64,000 nucleotides of DNA from CBDFGK01 sp965247075. GTDB taxonomy: Bacteria; Pseudomonadota; Gammaproteobacteria; Pseudomonadales; Halieaceae. The notes under the pieces are model-generated. The model saw only the letters and a list, made by a program, of their open reading frames with translations, had not been told where the DNA came from and did no database searches. The stretch spans positions 1 through 64,000 of the forward strand of contig CBDFGK010000003.1 in the NCBI GenBank assembly GCA_965247075.1, read 5' to 3'. Made by a program: the position numbers and the translations under genes. Positions 53,317 through 63,275 of the stretch are shown here, one piece after another (position 1 is the first letter of the stretch; every line of letters begins with the position of its first letter).

Positions 53317-54569
53317 CGTGGAGCACGCCAGGGAGCAACCCACCGCAGTAGCAGCATGCCCGGTATTGCCAACAGGGTGCAAACAAGATAGAACTCTGTC
53401 CAGCCAATGGATTCGACAATCATACCGGTACTGGCGTTGGCGAAAGTGCGTGGCAAGGCCGTTATCGCCGTGAACAGAGCAAACTGGGTGGCGGCGAATT
53501 TCCGGCTGGTTTCCCGTGCGATAAAGGCGATAAATGCGGCGGTGCCCAAACCCACGCCCAGGTACTCAAAGCTGATCACGGCCGCCAACAGCCACCGTAC
53601 ATGACCGGCCTCCGCCAGCGCGGCGTAGCCCAGAATACTGAGTAACTGCACTACACCGAACAACCACAAAGCCCGGTTAATACCGAGGCGAATCATAATC
53701 ACACCACCGAGCAACCCGCCCGCAATGGAGGGCCACAAGGCGGCATGTTTGGCGATCAGGCCAATCTCCGTTTTGGAAAACCCCATGTCCATGTAAAACG
53801 GTGTGGCCAGCGCGGTAGCCATACTGTCGCCCAGCTTGTAGAGAAACATAAAGGCCAGGATTAATAGCACCGCTCTCACACCCCGCCGCGACAGGTACTC
53901 CCGAAAGGGTGCGATCACAGCGTCACGCAGGCCGCGGGCGGCGGGCAATTCGGACTGGGGTTCCGATATCGATACGCACAAACCAATACCGACCAGCATA
54001 AACGCCGCCACAATCGCGTAGACGCTGCTCCAGGGCAAATGATCTGCCAGCACCAGGGCCAGAGAGCCGGGAATTAAACTGGAGATTCTATAGGCTGTCA
54101 CATGCACCGAGTTACCCAGACCCAGTTCTTCATCGGGCAACAACTCGCGCCGGTAGGCATCCAGCACCACATCCTGGCTGGCACTGAAAAACGCCACCGC
54201 CACGGCCACTACCGCTACCAGCCCCAGTGACTGCTGCGGCTGCAACATCCCCAGCGCAGCTATCAACAGCAGCAGCGCCACCTGGGTCACCAGCATCCAG
54301 CCGCGACGGCGACCCAGGAAAGGCGGCACATAGCGATCCATCAGCGGCGCCCAGGCAAACTTCCAGGTATAGGGAATGCCGACCAGGGCAAACAAACCTA
54401 TATCGCGCAAACTAACCCCGCTATCGCGCAACCAGGCAGGCACCAATTGATAGAGCAGATACAGCGGCATACCCGAGGCCAGCCCGGTGAAAATGCATAT
54501 CAGCATGCGACGATTCCATATCGCCTCGCGCCAACTCACCGGCCCAGCCGCGCTAGACACTGTGGTCAT
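53313..54569 (-). CDS. AmpG-like muropeptide MFS permease
   Basis: A 418-residue, 12-helix MFS protein. The conserved AmpG segments SGMPLYLLYQLVPAWLRDSG, LGIPYTWKFAWAPLMDR-like FALVGIPYTWKFAWAPLMDR and SQDVVLDAYRRE are visible. AmpG imports anhydro-muropeptides from the periplasm for wall recycling and beta-lactamase regulation. Last gene of the six-gene operon 60109-53313; starts 17 bases before the end of the glycosyltransferase gene. A more general solute role cannot be ruled out. Confidence 0.85.
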   Translation of the reverse strand: MTTVSSAAGPVSWREAIWNRRMLICIFTGLASGMPLYLLYQLVPAWLRDSGVSLRDIGLFALVGIPYTWKFAWAPLMDRYVPPFLGRRRGWMLVTQVALLLLIAALGMLQPQQSLGLVAVVAVAVAFFSASQDVVLDAYRRELLPDEELGLGNSVHVTAYRISSLIPGSLALVLADHLPWSSVYAIVAAFMLVGIGLCVSISEPQSELPAARGLRDAVIAPFREYLSRRGVRAVLLILAFMFLYKLGDSMATALATPFYMDMGFSKTEIGLIAKHAALWPSIAGGLLGGVIMIRLGINRALWLFGVVQLLSILGYAALAEAGHVRWLLAAVISFEYLGVGLGTAAFIAFIARETSRKFAATQFALFTAITALPRTFANASTGMIVESIGWTEFYLVCTLLAIPGMLLLRWVAPWRAPR

Positions 54570-55662
54570 GATAGATACGCTGCAATGCCGCCAGTGTCAT
54601 TGCTGCGCTGCGATCCCAGCTAAAACCACTGGCCTGCCGGCGCGACTTTTGGGATAACTGCTCGCGCAGTGCCGGCTCGTTACACAGTTGCACGATGGCT
54701 GCGCTTATGGCAGCCACAGACTCTGAATTCACCAGCAGTCCTGCGTCACGCACCACCTCAGGTAGCGCCGAATTATTACCGGCAACTACCGGGGCGCCCA
54801 GAGACATCGCCTCCAGCGCCGGCAAACCAAAACCTTCGTACAGCGATGGCATCAATAGCGCAGTCGCATGGGCGTACAGCACATTGAGCTCCGCATCACT
54901 GACCCGGCCCCGGCAGTGCACAAACGGTTGCAGTTGCTGCTCGCGAATGGCTGACGGCAGGTCGAAATCACCCCAGCCGCCGGCCCCAACCAGCACCAGG
55001 GTCTGTTGCACACCCTGTTGCCGTGCACTGGCATAGGCCTGTAACAATCGAGGCAGGTTCTTGCGCGGCTCTGGGGTACCGACAAATAACAGGAAGGGGC
55101 CGCCTGGCAGCGGAAACTGCTCTTCATAGTCGCAGGGCGAGGTTTCCGCCGCCTCCGGTATGGTTACGCAGCGCGGCTCACACGCGGGGTACTCCAGGGC
55201 AATCTCTCGGGAGGTAAACTCCGACACGGCAATAATACCCGCCGCCTTGCGCAGCGACGGCTCCATCAGGCGGCGCTCCAGCCACCGGTTGCCGGCACGC
55301 ATGGTCTCGGGAAAACGCTTCCAGACCAGGTCGTGCACAGTTACCACGCCCTTAACCGAATCCGGCAGGCGCAGGGGCAAATGGTGCCGTGGCGACCAGA
55401 ACAGATCGACACAATCGCCGCGCGCCCAGCGCGGAAACACCAACTGGCTGTACACCAGGCTCAGGGGGCTGCCCGGACGGCAGTTGCCCATGCGTAGCTG
55501 CACGTGGTCATCAATAGCAAAGCGCGGCGTAATGGCGCGATCGGAATACAGAAACCACTGCTGGCCCATTTTCACCAGGCGCTTCAACAGCGATTCGGTG
55601 TAGCGGCCAATACCGGTTTGCGGATGGGCCAGGGGCCTGGCATCAACGGCTATTCGTAACAC
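54553..55662 (-). CDS. GT4-family glycosyltransferase
   Basis: A 369-residue retaining glycosyltransferase (family GT4, two Rossmann domains). N-terminal motif LRIAVDARPLAHPQTGIGRY, the C-terminal nucleotide-sugar-binding LFVGTPEPRKNLPRLL and LLMPSLYEGFGLPALEAMSLGAP with the EGFGLPALE Glu pair. It probably acts in cell-surface glycan or exopolysaccharide assembly along with the adjacent glycosyltransferase and the sulfotransferase in this operon. Confidence 0.88.
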   Translation of the reverse strand: MLRIAVDARPLAHPQTGIGRYTESLLKRLVKMGQQWFLYSDRAITPRFAIDDHVQLRMGNCRPGSPLSLVYSQLVFPRWARGDCVDLFWSPRHHLPLRLPDSVKGVVTVHDLVWKRFPETMRAGNRWLERRLMEPSLRKAAGIIAVSEFTSREIALEYPACEPRCVTIPEAAETSPCDYEEQFPLPGGPFLLFVGTPEPRKNLPRLLQAYASARQQGVQQTLVLVGAGGWGDFDLPSAIREQQLQPFVHCRGRVSDAELNVLYAHATALLMPSLYEGFGLPALEAMSLGAPVVAGNNSALPEVVRDAGLLVNSESVAAISAAIVQLCNEPALREQLSQKSRRQASGFSWDRSAAMTLAALQRIYHDHSV

Positions 55663-56792
55663 CTGGCGTCCTGCGTCGATTCATCCACGACCTGCCGATA
55701 CGTTGCTGCGTAACGTTCGCCCATGATCCTACCGGTGAATAACTGTTCATAGCGCTGCCGCGCACATGCACCCATTTGCCGGGCGCGGCCGGGGTTGTAA
55801 TAGATAAAATCCATGGCTTCACGCAAAGCCAACGGGCAGCCAGGCGGCACCACCAGGCCGGTCTCCCCATCGATATTGATATGACTGGTACCCGAACCCA
55901 CCTCGGCAGAAATAAGCGGCTTGCGGCACATGGCGCCTTCCAGCAGTGTCACACCAAAGGCCTCCGCCCGCAGGTAGGAGGGGAAAACCACCGCACAGGA
56001 CAGCTCAAACAGGGCCATTTTTTCTGCGTCGTCCACATAGCCACCAAAGATAACATTATCCAATCGTAGCCGCCGGGCCTGTGCGCGCAGCTCCGTTTCC
56101 ACAGGTCCTGAGCCGACGATAACCACCTTGTAATTGGCGTTTCTTATGGCCTCCAACAGAATGTGCAAGCCCTTGTAATAACGCAGTACACCCACAAACA
56201 GAAAAAATCCTGCTCCGTAACCGGCGCGGGTGTCGGCCAGCGTATCGGCGGCCGCAACCCCAGGATAGGAGGCCTGGTCAATACCGATAGGAATTACCTC
56301 TACCCGGTCGGCAAAGCGGCTCAATACATCGCTGCTTGCAAGGTAATTGGGTGAGGTGGCGACAATCCGCGAGGCTGCTTTCAGGAAACGATACATCAGC
56401 GGGCGATAAAAGAACTGTAGCAACTGCTGGCGCACAATGTCTGAGTGGTAGGTAACCACAGTCGGTTGGGGCTGGTCTGCCAGCATGTGCAGGACGTCTC
56501 CCCAGGGCCAGGGGAAATGGTAGTGCACCACGTCAGCCCAGGCCACCTGACGCCTAAATTCAGCCAGGCCAAGAAAACAGAAGCCGCAGGAGGCTATCTC
56601 GAAGGTTTGTTTAACGCGCACCACGTCCACACCGTCTACGTTCAGGCGCTGCGGTTGTGGGTCGGGACTGAGTGCAAAGATACGACTGTGGATACCCAGT
56701 GACCTGGTATTGCGGCAGATCTGCCGGATAACTTCTTCAAGCCCGCCCTGGGTATCGGGGAAAAAAGTGCGATAGACGTGCAGTACGTTCAT
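55650..56792 (-). CDS. GT4-family glycosyltransferase
   Basis: A 380-residue GT4 glycosyltransferase with the opening MNVLHVYRTFFPDTQGGLEE, the LFVGVLRYYKGLHILLEAI donor-binding strand and the acidic motif EAFGVTLLEGAMCRKPLI. Start overlaps nothing upstream, and its end overlaps the next GT4 gene by 13 bases. Acts probably on the same surface glycan as its neighbour. Confidence 0.88.
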   Translation of the reverse strand: MNVLHVYRTFFPDTQGGLEEVIRQICRNTRSLGIHSRIFALSPDPQPQRLNVDGVDVVRVKQTFEIASCGFCFLGLAEFRRQVAWADVVHYHFPWPWGDVLHMLADQPQPTVVTYHSDIVRQQLLQFFYRPLMYRFLKAASRIVATSPNYLASSDVLSRFADRVEVIPIGIDQASYPGVAAADTLADTRAGYGAGFFLFVGVLRYYKGLHILLEAIRNANYKVVIVGSGPVETELRAQARRLRLDNVIFGGYVDDAEKMALFELSCAVVFPSYLRAEAFGVTLLEGAMCRKPLISAEVGSGTSHINIDGETGLVVPPGCPLALREAMDFIYYNPGRARQMGACARQRYEQLFTGRIMGERYAATYRQVVDESTQDARCYE

Positions 56793-56833
56793 GGCTGGGT
56801 CTGCACGCCTGAGCAGTTGGTTAGCGGGCAGGC

Positions 56834-57040
56834 TTACTCGCTTGCCAGTTTTTCCAGCTCAGCCTTGATGGCCTGGGCATAGGCATTGCGTGCGGTTTGC
56901 GCGATAGCCGCCAGGGTCTGCAGGCGCGCCAGTTCCTGCTCGGCGGCGCGCATACTCATCAGTTGGCCCTTAACGCCATCTGAAAGGTCGGAGGCATTGT
57001 ATTCCTTGCCGTCGATGGTGATTTTTTGTTCGTCGCTCAT
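56834..57040 (-). CDS. DUF6447-family small protein
   Basis: A 68-residue protein (MSDEQKITIDGKEYNASDLS onward) of the DUF6447 type: a short beta segment with ITIDGKEY followed by a helix ending in KAELEKLASE. AAAGGAG precedes ATG 57040. These small proteins are often found with SapC and TPR-sulfotransferase genes, as in this operon. Function unknown. Confidence 0.85.
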   Translation of the reverse strand: MSDEQKITIDGKEYNASDLSDGVKGQLMSMRAAEQELARLQTLAAIAQTARNAYAQAIKAELEKLASE

Positions 57041-57068
57041 GTTTGCTCCTTTAATAGCGGGTTGTGTC

Positions 57069-57857
57069 TTATTGATCAAAATTGAAGGAAAATTCTTCCT
57101 CGGGGTTGAGTGCGGCGGCCACGTCCTGGTCGACCGCCATGTGTTGTCTACGCTGGTTTTGCAGGTGAAATTTAGTACCGTTACCGGCAGCAAAATGTAG
57201 GGCAAAGGCAAGATTGAGCGCACCGCTGTCGCGCAGTTCCACCAACACAGCAGCGGGTAATTCTGTGATGGCTGCCAGCCCCGCACGATAGTAGCCGCCA
57301 TGATCCACTGCAAGCAATTTGTCATCTTGCTGCAGCGGGTTGAGCAACCCATGTTCCAGCAATCGATCAGCCGCCGTCTGCAGTAATTGCCGGCTTCTTA
57401 TGTGCAGGGCCAAACGTTGCAGCAGGTCACGGTAGCGCTCGGTCTGTTGGCCTTCGGCATCAAGTAACAAATCCTGCCCACCGGCGAACAACCGTGCGCC
57501 GGCGGTGCTAAAACCCAATTCAAATTCACCGGCTGCGGTTTTAATCAGCGCCAGCGGGTGCATACGTAATCGCTCCGGCACGTAATAGCCCTGCCACCCA
57601 CCCTGCGGGCCTACCATCACATTGCGACCACCGCTCGGACCGGTAATACCCAACAACTGCCAGCCTTCCTCCCGCTGTGCCAGAATCAACGGCAGCATGG
57701 TCACGACGCGACGCATCTCGTGCAGGCCAATATTAACCGCCTGCCGCCCGCGGAAAAATGTGTAATCGGCATTGAGCACAAAGCTAACGCCCTGCCCCTG
57801 GTTAAGTTCTGTCAGCGGCCGCAGATCTGCCGGGGCTTGCTTGGGTAATTCTGTCAT
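57069..57857 (-). CDS. SapC family protein
   Basis: A 262-residue member of the SapC family (named after Campylobacter S-layer locus genes). The family pattern LNxGxHxxL/RxxP, here VNIGLHEMRRVVTMLPLILAQ, and GPSGGRNVMVGPQGGWQGYYVPERLRMHPLALIK are visible. Start ATG 57857 overlaps the sulfotransferase stop. SapC proteins are of unknown biochemical role and commonly neighbour TonB receptors or sulfotransferase genes. Cytoplasmic. Confidence 0.88.
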   Translation of the reverse strand: MTELPKQAPADLRPLTELNQGQGVSFVLNADYTFFRGRQAVNIGLHEMRRVVTMLPLILAQREEGWQLLGITGPSGGRNVMVGPQGGWQGYYVPERLRMHPLALIKTAAGEFELGFSTAGARLFAGGQDLLLDAEGQQTERYRDLLQRLALHIRSRQLLQTAADRLLEHGLLNPLQQDDKLLAVDHGGYYRAGLAAITELPAAVLVELRDSGALNLAFALHFAAGNGTKFHLQNQRRQHMAVDQDVAAALNPEEEFSFNFDQ

Positions 57858-60109
57858 TGGCTGTTGTTCCAGGGCGTCAGCGCCGCTGCGGACAAATTGT
57901 TCAGCAACGGGGCCAGTTGCTCCGCATAGCGCCGCCACTTTTGTTTGGAAGTAGCATAGATCGGCTGTCTCACCTGCGAGACACTGGCGGTGCGCACTGC
58001 GCGCTCGGTTTTGTGGAAATCTCGAACGCTGTCATCCCAATCCACACCGATAAAATCCAACAGTTGCTGAGTCACACCCTGCTGGTCTTCTACCAGCTCT
58101 TCATAGGACAGCTCAAACATGGGCACGGGCAGCGTTTCCCGCCAATGCGCCATCATGCGCGTGTAATCATTGATTTGCAGAGCTATGTTCTGCAGATTAA
58201 AGGCGTAACCCATACCACCGTCCTTGGCTTTAAAGTTCTGCTCAAAATTAGACAGGCCGCTGTCTCTAGGGTCGCGGGAGATATGAATAATTTTCGCGCT
58301 GGGTAACACGGCAGCAATAAGACCCACATTCATAAAATTGTGCGGCATTTTATCTACTACAAAGTGCTTTTCTTCATCATGCTGCTGCAGGCCAAACAAA
58401 TAGTAACGCGCTGCTTCCTCCCGCAATTGCGGGGTCATCGCGCGCATGCAACCCGGAAAGACCTTGCCCGCCTTGAGCACGCCCGGCATCAGGCGAGTTA
58501 GCACGGGCAGTAAATCGAGTTCGCCCGCGCCAAATACATCTGGGTGTGAACACAAAATTTGTTCGGTTAGCGTAGTCCCGGAGCGCGGCATGCCAACTAC
58601 AAATATGGGGGTACGGTCAGAGCCGCGCGTGGCTGACAAAGAGGCAAAGTAATCCTTGTTAAAGATACGGATATTGGCATCTACCCGTTTGCTGAAATTC
58701 TCTGCGCTGAAATCAAGATCGCGATCTACCAGCTCATTAGCTTGAGCGAGATACTGAAACGCCCGCTCATAGTCCTTCTTCCTGTCGTACATTTCTGCCA
58801 GTGCAAAGCTCATGGTAGCCCGTGGCTCTCTGCCAATAACCCTGTTGTCTGCAATGGCCTCCATTCTCTTCAGGGCAGCGGCATTTTCCGGCATCTTGCG
58901 GGTCTTTACAATCTGCGCCAAGGCCATGGGGTTAATCTCTCCCGCCTTTTCGAAGCACTGGGCCGCCTCGTCCAGCTCACCCACCCAGAGCAAGGTTTGC
59001 CCCAGGCTGCTGAGTAAACTTGCATCGCCTGGATACACGGCTATCAGCTCTCGTAATAACTGCTCTGCTTCCTGGTAGCGCCCCATATCATTGAGCAGGT
59101 ACGCCTGGGCAATCTTTGCCGGATTGCTATCTGGATATTCCTCCAATAGCTCGTCCATCCGCTCTTCGGCTTCTTCGTAACGACTCATCTCCGTTAGTAC
59201 ATTTATGATCGCGAGTCGGGTAGGCAGTGGATTTTCAGGCTCCAGTTGTTCTATTTCCCTAAACTTGATATAGGCTGCGTGATTTCTGGAACGCTGTAAT
59301 AACAGCTCGCATTGAGAGGCGCGCAACTGAATTTGCGTTGGCTTCTGCTGCTCGAATTGCTCGGCGTCACTCTCCTTCAATTCGAGTAGATCAGCCAGTG
59401 GTTTCAGGGGCTCCGCCAGTGTTGCCATCGCATCCGATAGCCTGCCATCTTGAGCCAGCGCACGCGCATACTGTAAACGGGTGGGCAGATCTTCTGGATC
59501 TTTTCCCAACTGTTCCTCGAGCTGGGTAACCATTTCCTCAGTGCGATCAAGAGCTGACAGTACGTTGAGCCGGGCCGACAATGCGCGTTCATTGTCTGGC
59601 TCAATCCTGAGGGCAATATTCAACTGTTCCAAGGCGTCTTCCAGCCGTTGCAGGCGCAGGAATACCACACTGAGGTTGTGATGCCAGTGAATGCGCCCGG
59701 GTTCCCGGTTTACCGCCTCTGCATACAATTCAACCGCTGCTTCAAAATCTCCCAGGGTCATTTTTACGGCAGCGAGTCTTCCATAATCGACCGCCTCGGG
59801 GCTTGCGCCCGCCACGACCGTCTCCAGCAATTGGCTTGCTTGAGCAGCCCGTCCCAGCAGCAAATTAGCCAAGGCCTGATCTGAGCGCCAGGCCGGCGAC
59901 AGTGGTTTTGCCTGTAATGCCTGCTCCAGCAGCGGCCGGCCCTGCTCGTTATCGCCGTTCATTAACAGCGCCAGCGCATACAGCAATAATTGTTCGGGGT
60001 TATCCTCATCTGCACGCACAGACGGAACGGCATCGATCACCTGCTGATGCTCGCTGTCGCGATGCCGACTGCGCAGTTCCTCAATGCTGGATTTACAGAC
60101 TTGTATCAT
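57854..60109 (-). CDS. TPR-sulfotransferase
   Basis: A 751-residue protein. Residues 1-480 are TPR helices (about 12 repeats, e.g. PGRIHWHHNLSVVFLRLQ, GDASLLSSLGQTLLWVGELD); residues about 500-750 form a sulfotransferase with PAPS-binding IFVVGMPRSGTTLTEQIL near 505-515 and the 3'-phosphate-binding KIIHISRDPRDSGLSNFEQN. It probably sulfates a protein or glycan held by the TPR part. Head of the operon with SapC, DUF6447, two glycosyltransferases and AmpG. The promoter lies in the AT-rich gap 60110-60282. Confidence 0.9.
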   Translation of the reverse strand: MIQVCKSSIEELRSRHRDSEHQQVIDAVPSVRADEDNPEQLLLYALALLMNGDNEQGRPLLEQALQAKPLSPAWRSDQALANLLLGRAAQASQLLETVVAGASPEAVDYGRLAAVKMTLGDFEAAVELYAEAVNREPGRIHWHHNLSVVFLRLQRLEDALEQLNIALRIEPDNERALSARLNVLSALDRTEEMVTQLEEQLGKDPEDLPTRLQYARALAQDGRLSDAMATLAEPLKPLADLLELKESDAEQFEQQKPTQIQLRASQCELLLQRSRNHAAYIKFREIEQLEPENPLPTRLAIINVLTEMSRYEEAEERMDELLEEYPDSNPAKIAQAYLLNDMGRYQEAEQLLRELIAVYPGDASLLSSLGQTLLWVGELDEAAQCFEKAGEINPMALAQIVKTRKMPENAAALKRMEAIADNRVIGREPRATMSFALAEMYDRKKDYERAFQYLAQANELVDRDLDFSAENFSKRVDANIRIFNKDYFASLSATRGSDRTPIFVVGMPRSGTTLTEQILCSHPDVFGAGELDLLPVLTRLMPGVLKAGKVFPGCMRAMTPQLREEAARYYLFGLQQHDEEKHFVVDKMPHNFMNVGLIAAVLPSAKIIHISRDPRDSGLSNFEQNFKAKDGGMGYAFNLQNIALQINDYTRMMAHWRETLPVPMFELSYEELVEDQQGVTQQLLDFIGVDWDDSVRDFHKTERAVRTASVSQVRQPIYATSKQKWRRYAEQLAPLLNNLSAAALTPWNNSQ

Positions 60110-60282
60110 GTTTGCAATTTCTGTTAGTAGTACTTAAAAAAGGGAATTATATACTGTTAGCAACAAATAGAAATGTCCGGTTTTTACATGTTTTCGATAA
60201 AGTGGCTTTTATCCATACATGGGGGTAAAGAGCGTATCGGGCGATATTTTTTGCTCAAGCGCATGCATTATCTCGCCTAGCT

Positions 60283-60768
60283 CTACCCGGAAGGAATCAG
60301 GGTCTGGAATGTACTATCCCTTTTGACCTTGAAATATCGTCGCTTTGGATCGTTTGGTCCAGTTCCAATTTCTCGAACCAACCCTCGCTCTGTGAGTCTT
60401 GAGAGGCGTGTACGTGTCGCACGCGGCGATAGGCCAATTGCGGTCGCGATCTTGCTGGTTGCCATTCCCTTGCTCTCTTCGAGCGCCTCGAGAATGGCTT
60501 GGTCTTTGTCGTCGACTCTGGCCGCAGCTTTCTGATGCGTATTGAACGTAACACGAAACCGGTTCCCCAACTCCTCCCAGACCGGTGAAGGCAGTCCCGC
60601 GGCGCTACACGTCGAAATCATTCGTTGTATGCCACTACCCCACTGCTCGACCAATCCCAATTCGTGAAAGACCCGGCCGATGACACGATTGCGCAGCTTT
60701 GAAACACCTTGTGGCAGATCATCAAGCGTGAGCCCGAACGGCAATAACCCCGGATTCTCCACCTCTAG
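60283..60768 (-). pseudogene. 3' part of an AlbA/RecG-like ATP-binding regulator split by an IS
   Basis: The segment LEVENPGLLPFGLTLDDL, then NRVIGRVFHELGLVEQWGSG, matches the HATPase_c_4 domain of the family often called ATP-dependent DNA helicase RecG-like/AlbA_2 regulators, ending in a winged helix (AILEALEESKGMATSKIATA). It continues the reading of the fragment at 62332-62893 across the IS1182 element, as shown by the CTAG repeats at both ends. Confidence 0.85.
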
Positions 60769-62331
60769 GAGTCTGTCGGGGTTGACCCGAGCGAAGCAGG
60801 AGTACATTGCGCCCACTCAAGTACCCATTCCAATTTTTTGTTTGAACTGCCTCCCAAGGTGCAAAATTGGGCACCATTGCTCGGGATAAGGCTTCCCTTA
60901 TTCATGCTCTCAGCCTCCCAGGGCGTACATGCGCTTCAGATTCCACGCCATGCACACCACACCATTCACCTTGCGCCGCATCCCGCCCGCGAAGGTGAAA
61001 CCGCCGAAACCCCATCACCTCTTTAACTATTCCAAATACCGTTTCCACCGTGGATTTTCGTTTGGCATAGATTGCCTTACCCTCAGCGGTTCGCAATCGA
61101 TATGCCATCGCTGTCACGGCATCGGCATCCGGTGGGCATGGGGGAGGTGTCCTGAATCGTTCATCCCAGGGAAGGTTGTGTCGCTGCCGATGATCCGAGA
61201 TATAGGGTATGATCTCCGCGTCTTCACAGCGACCTACGTTATCAGCGCTGAAGTAACCGGCGTCTGCCAATAGAGCTTCCGCCTTGCCCAACTGCGCTTC
61301 CGCATCCTCTAACCCGTTCAGGGTCGGCTCAATCTCCTGCTTGTCATTCGGCTGCTGTGTGATGTGATTTTCCACAATCAGGTATGATTCGATATCAACG
61401 GCAGCCTGTGCGTTGTAACCCTGCACAAATCCCTCCGAAGACGGCATGATGCGTGATTCTCCATCGGTAAAATTAACCTGGTCTTTATCCCGTGGCCCAG
61501 GCTCAGGTGGCTTTGGCTCACGCCCTCTGGCTTTCTTGCCAGTCTCGGCTTCCTTATCCTTGCGACACTTGAGCTTTGCCTCATACTCAGCCTGCTCGGC
61601 CTCAAAGCGTTCTTGCGCACGTCGCTCAATCTCTTCCTTGGCTTGCTTGATGGCCGCCAGCCGATCTTCCCGGCGCGCCAGTTCATCAGGAATGTCGATC
61701 TGCGGCTCATCTTCAGTATCGGCCTGTTCCGCCCGCCTGAGCAGTGCCTGTACCTCTCGGCGAAGTTGCTCTTCCAGTTTGTTCGCATAGCCCCAGCTCA
61801 TCGCCTTGTGCTTGCTGGCGTTGGCCTTGATCTTGGTTCCGTCCAGGCTGACCTTGCCCAGCTTGAACACGCCCATCACCTTGGCGACCACCAATATCTG
61901 TACAAACAAACCTTCCAGCTCCGGCAGAAAACGCTTGCGAAAGGTGGCGATCGTGTCATGGTCCGGGTGCGCGTCTGCGGTGATATAACGAAAGGCAACC
62001 GAGTCGTGGGTCGCCTGCTCCAGCTTACGACTGGAGAATATCCCGGTCGCATAACCGTAGAACAACAGCGCTACTAACACGGCGGGGTGATAGGGCTGTT
62101 TCCCACCGCCACCATAGCGAGTTACCAGTTCACTCAAGTCGAGTTGATCCACAATATCCACTACAAAGCGTGCCAGGTGTTTCTCCGGCAACCAGTCCTG
62201 CAAGGAGGGAGGTAGCAGGTACGGAGTATCTCGATTGATCGGCTGGAATTTGCCTGACATGGTAGCCTCGATCTCTTCTTGGTACGATGGGCTTATTCTA
62301 TAGTAATACTGTCGTTAAATCCGACAGACTC
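60769..62331 (-). mobile_element. IS1182-type insertion sequence, CTAG duplication
   Basis: 1563 bases between CTAG 60765-60768 and CTAG 62332-62335. Terminal inverted repeats start GAGTCTGTCGG at both ends with further partial pairing. One transposase gene. It split the regulator gene whose halves flank it. Confidence 0.93.
60902..62260 (-). CDS. IS1182-family transposase with altered C-terminus
   Basis: A 452-residue DDE transposase: VSLDGTKIKANASKHKAMSW carries the first Asp, LLADAGYFSADN the second and STVETVFGIVKEVMGFRRFHLRG the Glu. The final 25 residues (GRDAAQGEWCGVHGVE) are unlike the family, whereas the +1 frame reads VVCMAWNLKRMYALGG, the expected end; a one-base change near 60975 has shifted the tail. 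It may reduce activity. Central charged region (EPQIDIPDELARREDR) is the usual coiled insert. Confidence 0.88.
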   Translation of the reverse strand: MSGKFQPINRDTPYLLPPSLQDWLPEKHLARFVVDIVDQLDLSELVTRYGGGGKQPYHPAVLVALLFYGYATGIFSSRKLEQATHDSVAFRYITADAHPDHDTIATFRKRFLPELEGLFVQILVVAKVMGVFKLGKVSLDGTKIKANASKHKAMSWGYANKLEEQLRREVQALLRRAEQADTEDEPQIDIPDELARREDRLAAIKQAKEEIERRAQERFEAEQAEYEAKLKCRKDKEAETGKKARGREPKPPEPGPRDKDQVNFTDGESRIMPSSEGFVQGYNAQAAVDIESYLIVENHITQQPNDKQEIEPTLNGLEDAEAQLGKAEALLADAGYFSADNVGRCEDAEIIPYISDHRQRHNLPWDERFRTPPPCPPDADAVTAMAYRLRTAEGKAIYAKRKSTVETVFGIVKEVMGFRRFHLRGRDAAQGEWCGVHGVESEAHVRPGRLRA

Positions 62332-62893
62332 CTAGGCGATCATCGAATAGGGCCAGACGAATAGGTGCACTGCATTGCGAGTAATCAGCGTGCGCTACGG
62401 CATTGATTATCCCCTCTCGAACGGCGGCCGGAGGCAAGGTCCAGCGGGTCGATCTGCGAACCGATCCAATCTCTATGCCTCGCATCGTGTGTTTCTCGAC
62501 AAAGCTGACCGCAGCCTCAATCGCCTCGATCAACGGCATTTTTAATTCCGCATGGTCTAGAATCCTAGCCTTATTTGCACCTTCAAATCGCCCTGCTTGA
62601 ATCCAGGCATCTGGAAAATGATTCAAGCGGTCCTTGCCGAACAACAGGACTCCACCAACCGTAGGCACGCTGCGGCCCTGGTGCGTAGTCACTAGTCGAA
62701 GACTCTTTAGATCGCTCTTCTTGAGCTTACGGAACTCAACGAAGAACTCTGAAGCAGCTCTGAAGTTGATGACTTCAGAGTCCAATTCTGGCATAGGCTG
62801 CTCATCGAAAGCTTCGCCGCGTGAGTAACGGTGGAACTCAGCAATAAGTTCAGCATCGGCTCGCCGATTCGTCGAACCAACACGAACCAACAC
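62332..62893 (-). pseudogene. 5' part of the IS-split AlbA/RecG-like regulator, N-terminus also broken
   Basis: VGSTNRRADAELIAEFHRYS, PTVGGVLLFGKDRLNHFPDA and VREGIINAVAHADYSQ are diagnostic for AlbA_2/HATPase_c_4 regulators. The 3' half is at 60283-60768. At the N-terminus a stop codon lies about 20 residues before VRVGS, and an overlapping frame starting at ATG 62970 (MIRVLATKDLANSHPDIW) looks like a junction with another coding piece. So the AlbA_2 DNA-binding part is missing. Confidence 0.75.
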
Positions 62894-62966
62894 GCCGGCA
62901 TCTGGCCCAGCGCTGGCCAGATATCAGGGTGACTATTGGCCAAATCCTTTGTGGCCAAAACGCGAA

Positions 62967-63275
62967 TCATACAAATTCAGGTTGGTAACCCTCTTCTTCG
63001 ATTCTACGGAGCATATTGCCAGAAGCTCCTACCATAGCCGCCATTCCTTCTTGTGACAGCACGAAGCCTGCTTTGGGCACGATCTCTATATCCAGGTTCA
63101 ACAGGTGAGCGGGGCTGGCATCATGGCCAGCATCGATGAACGAGGGGTCGTTAACAAAGACCACTTGAGGATAGACTACTTCGACGCCGATGCCCTGCCA
63201 GTCGAGTGCGAGCAGCGCAGAAGAACCTACGCGTAGCGGCGCGCATTGCCTTTTTTCAAATTTCTTATTTGACAT
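62967..63275 (-). CDS. Hypothetical protein of 102 residues
   Basis: No family recognised. Beta-rich middle (VEVVYPQVVFVNDPSF) and a C-terminal part ending in RRIEEEGYQPEFV. ATG 63275 has GGAG eight bases upstream, supporting a true gene. Its stop overlaps an ATG (ATGA) that begins the frame at 62970. Confidence 0.5.
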   Translation of the reverse strand: MSNKKFEKRQCAPLRVGSSALLALDWQGIGVEVVYPQVVFVNDPSFIDAGHDASPAHLLNLDIEIVPKAGFVLSQEGMAAMVGASGNMLRRIEEEGYQPEFV

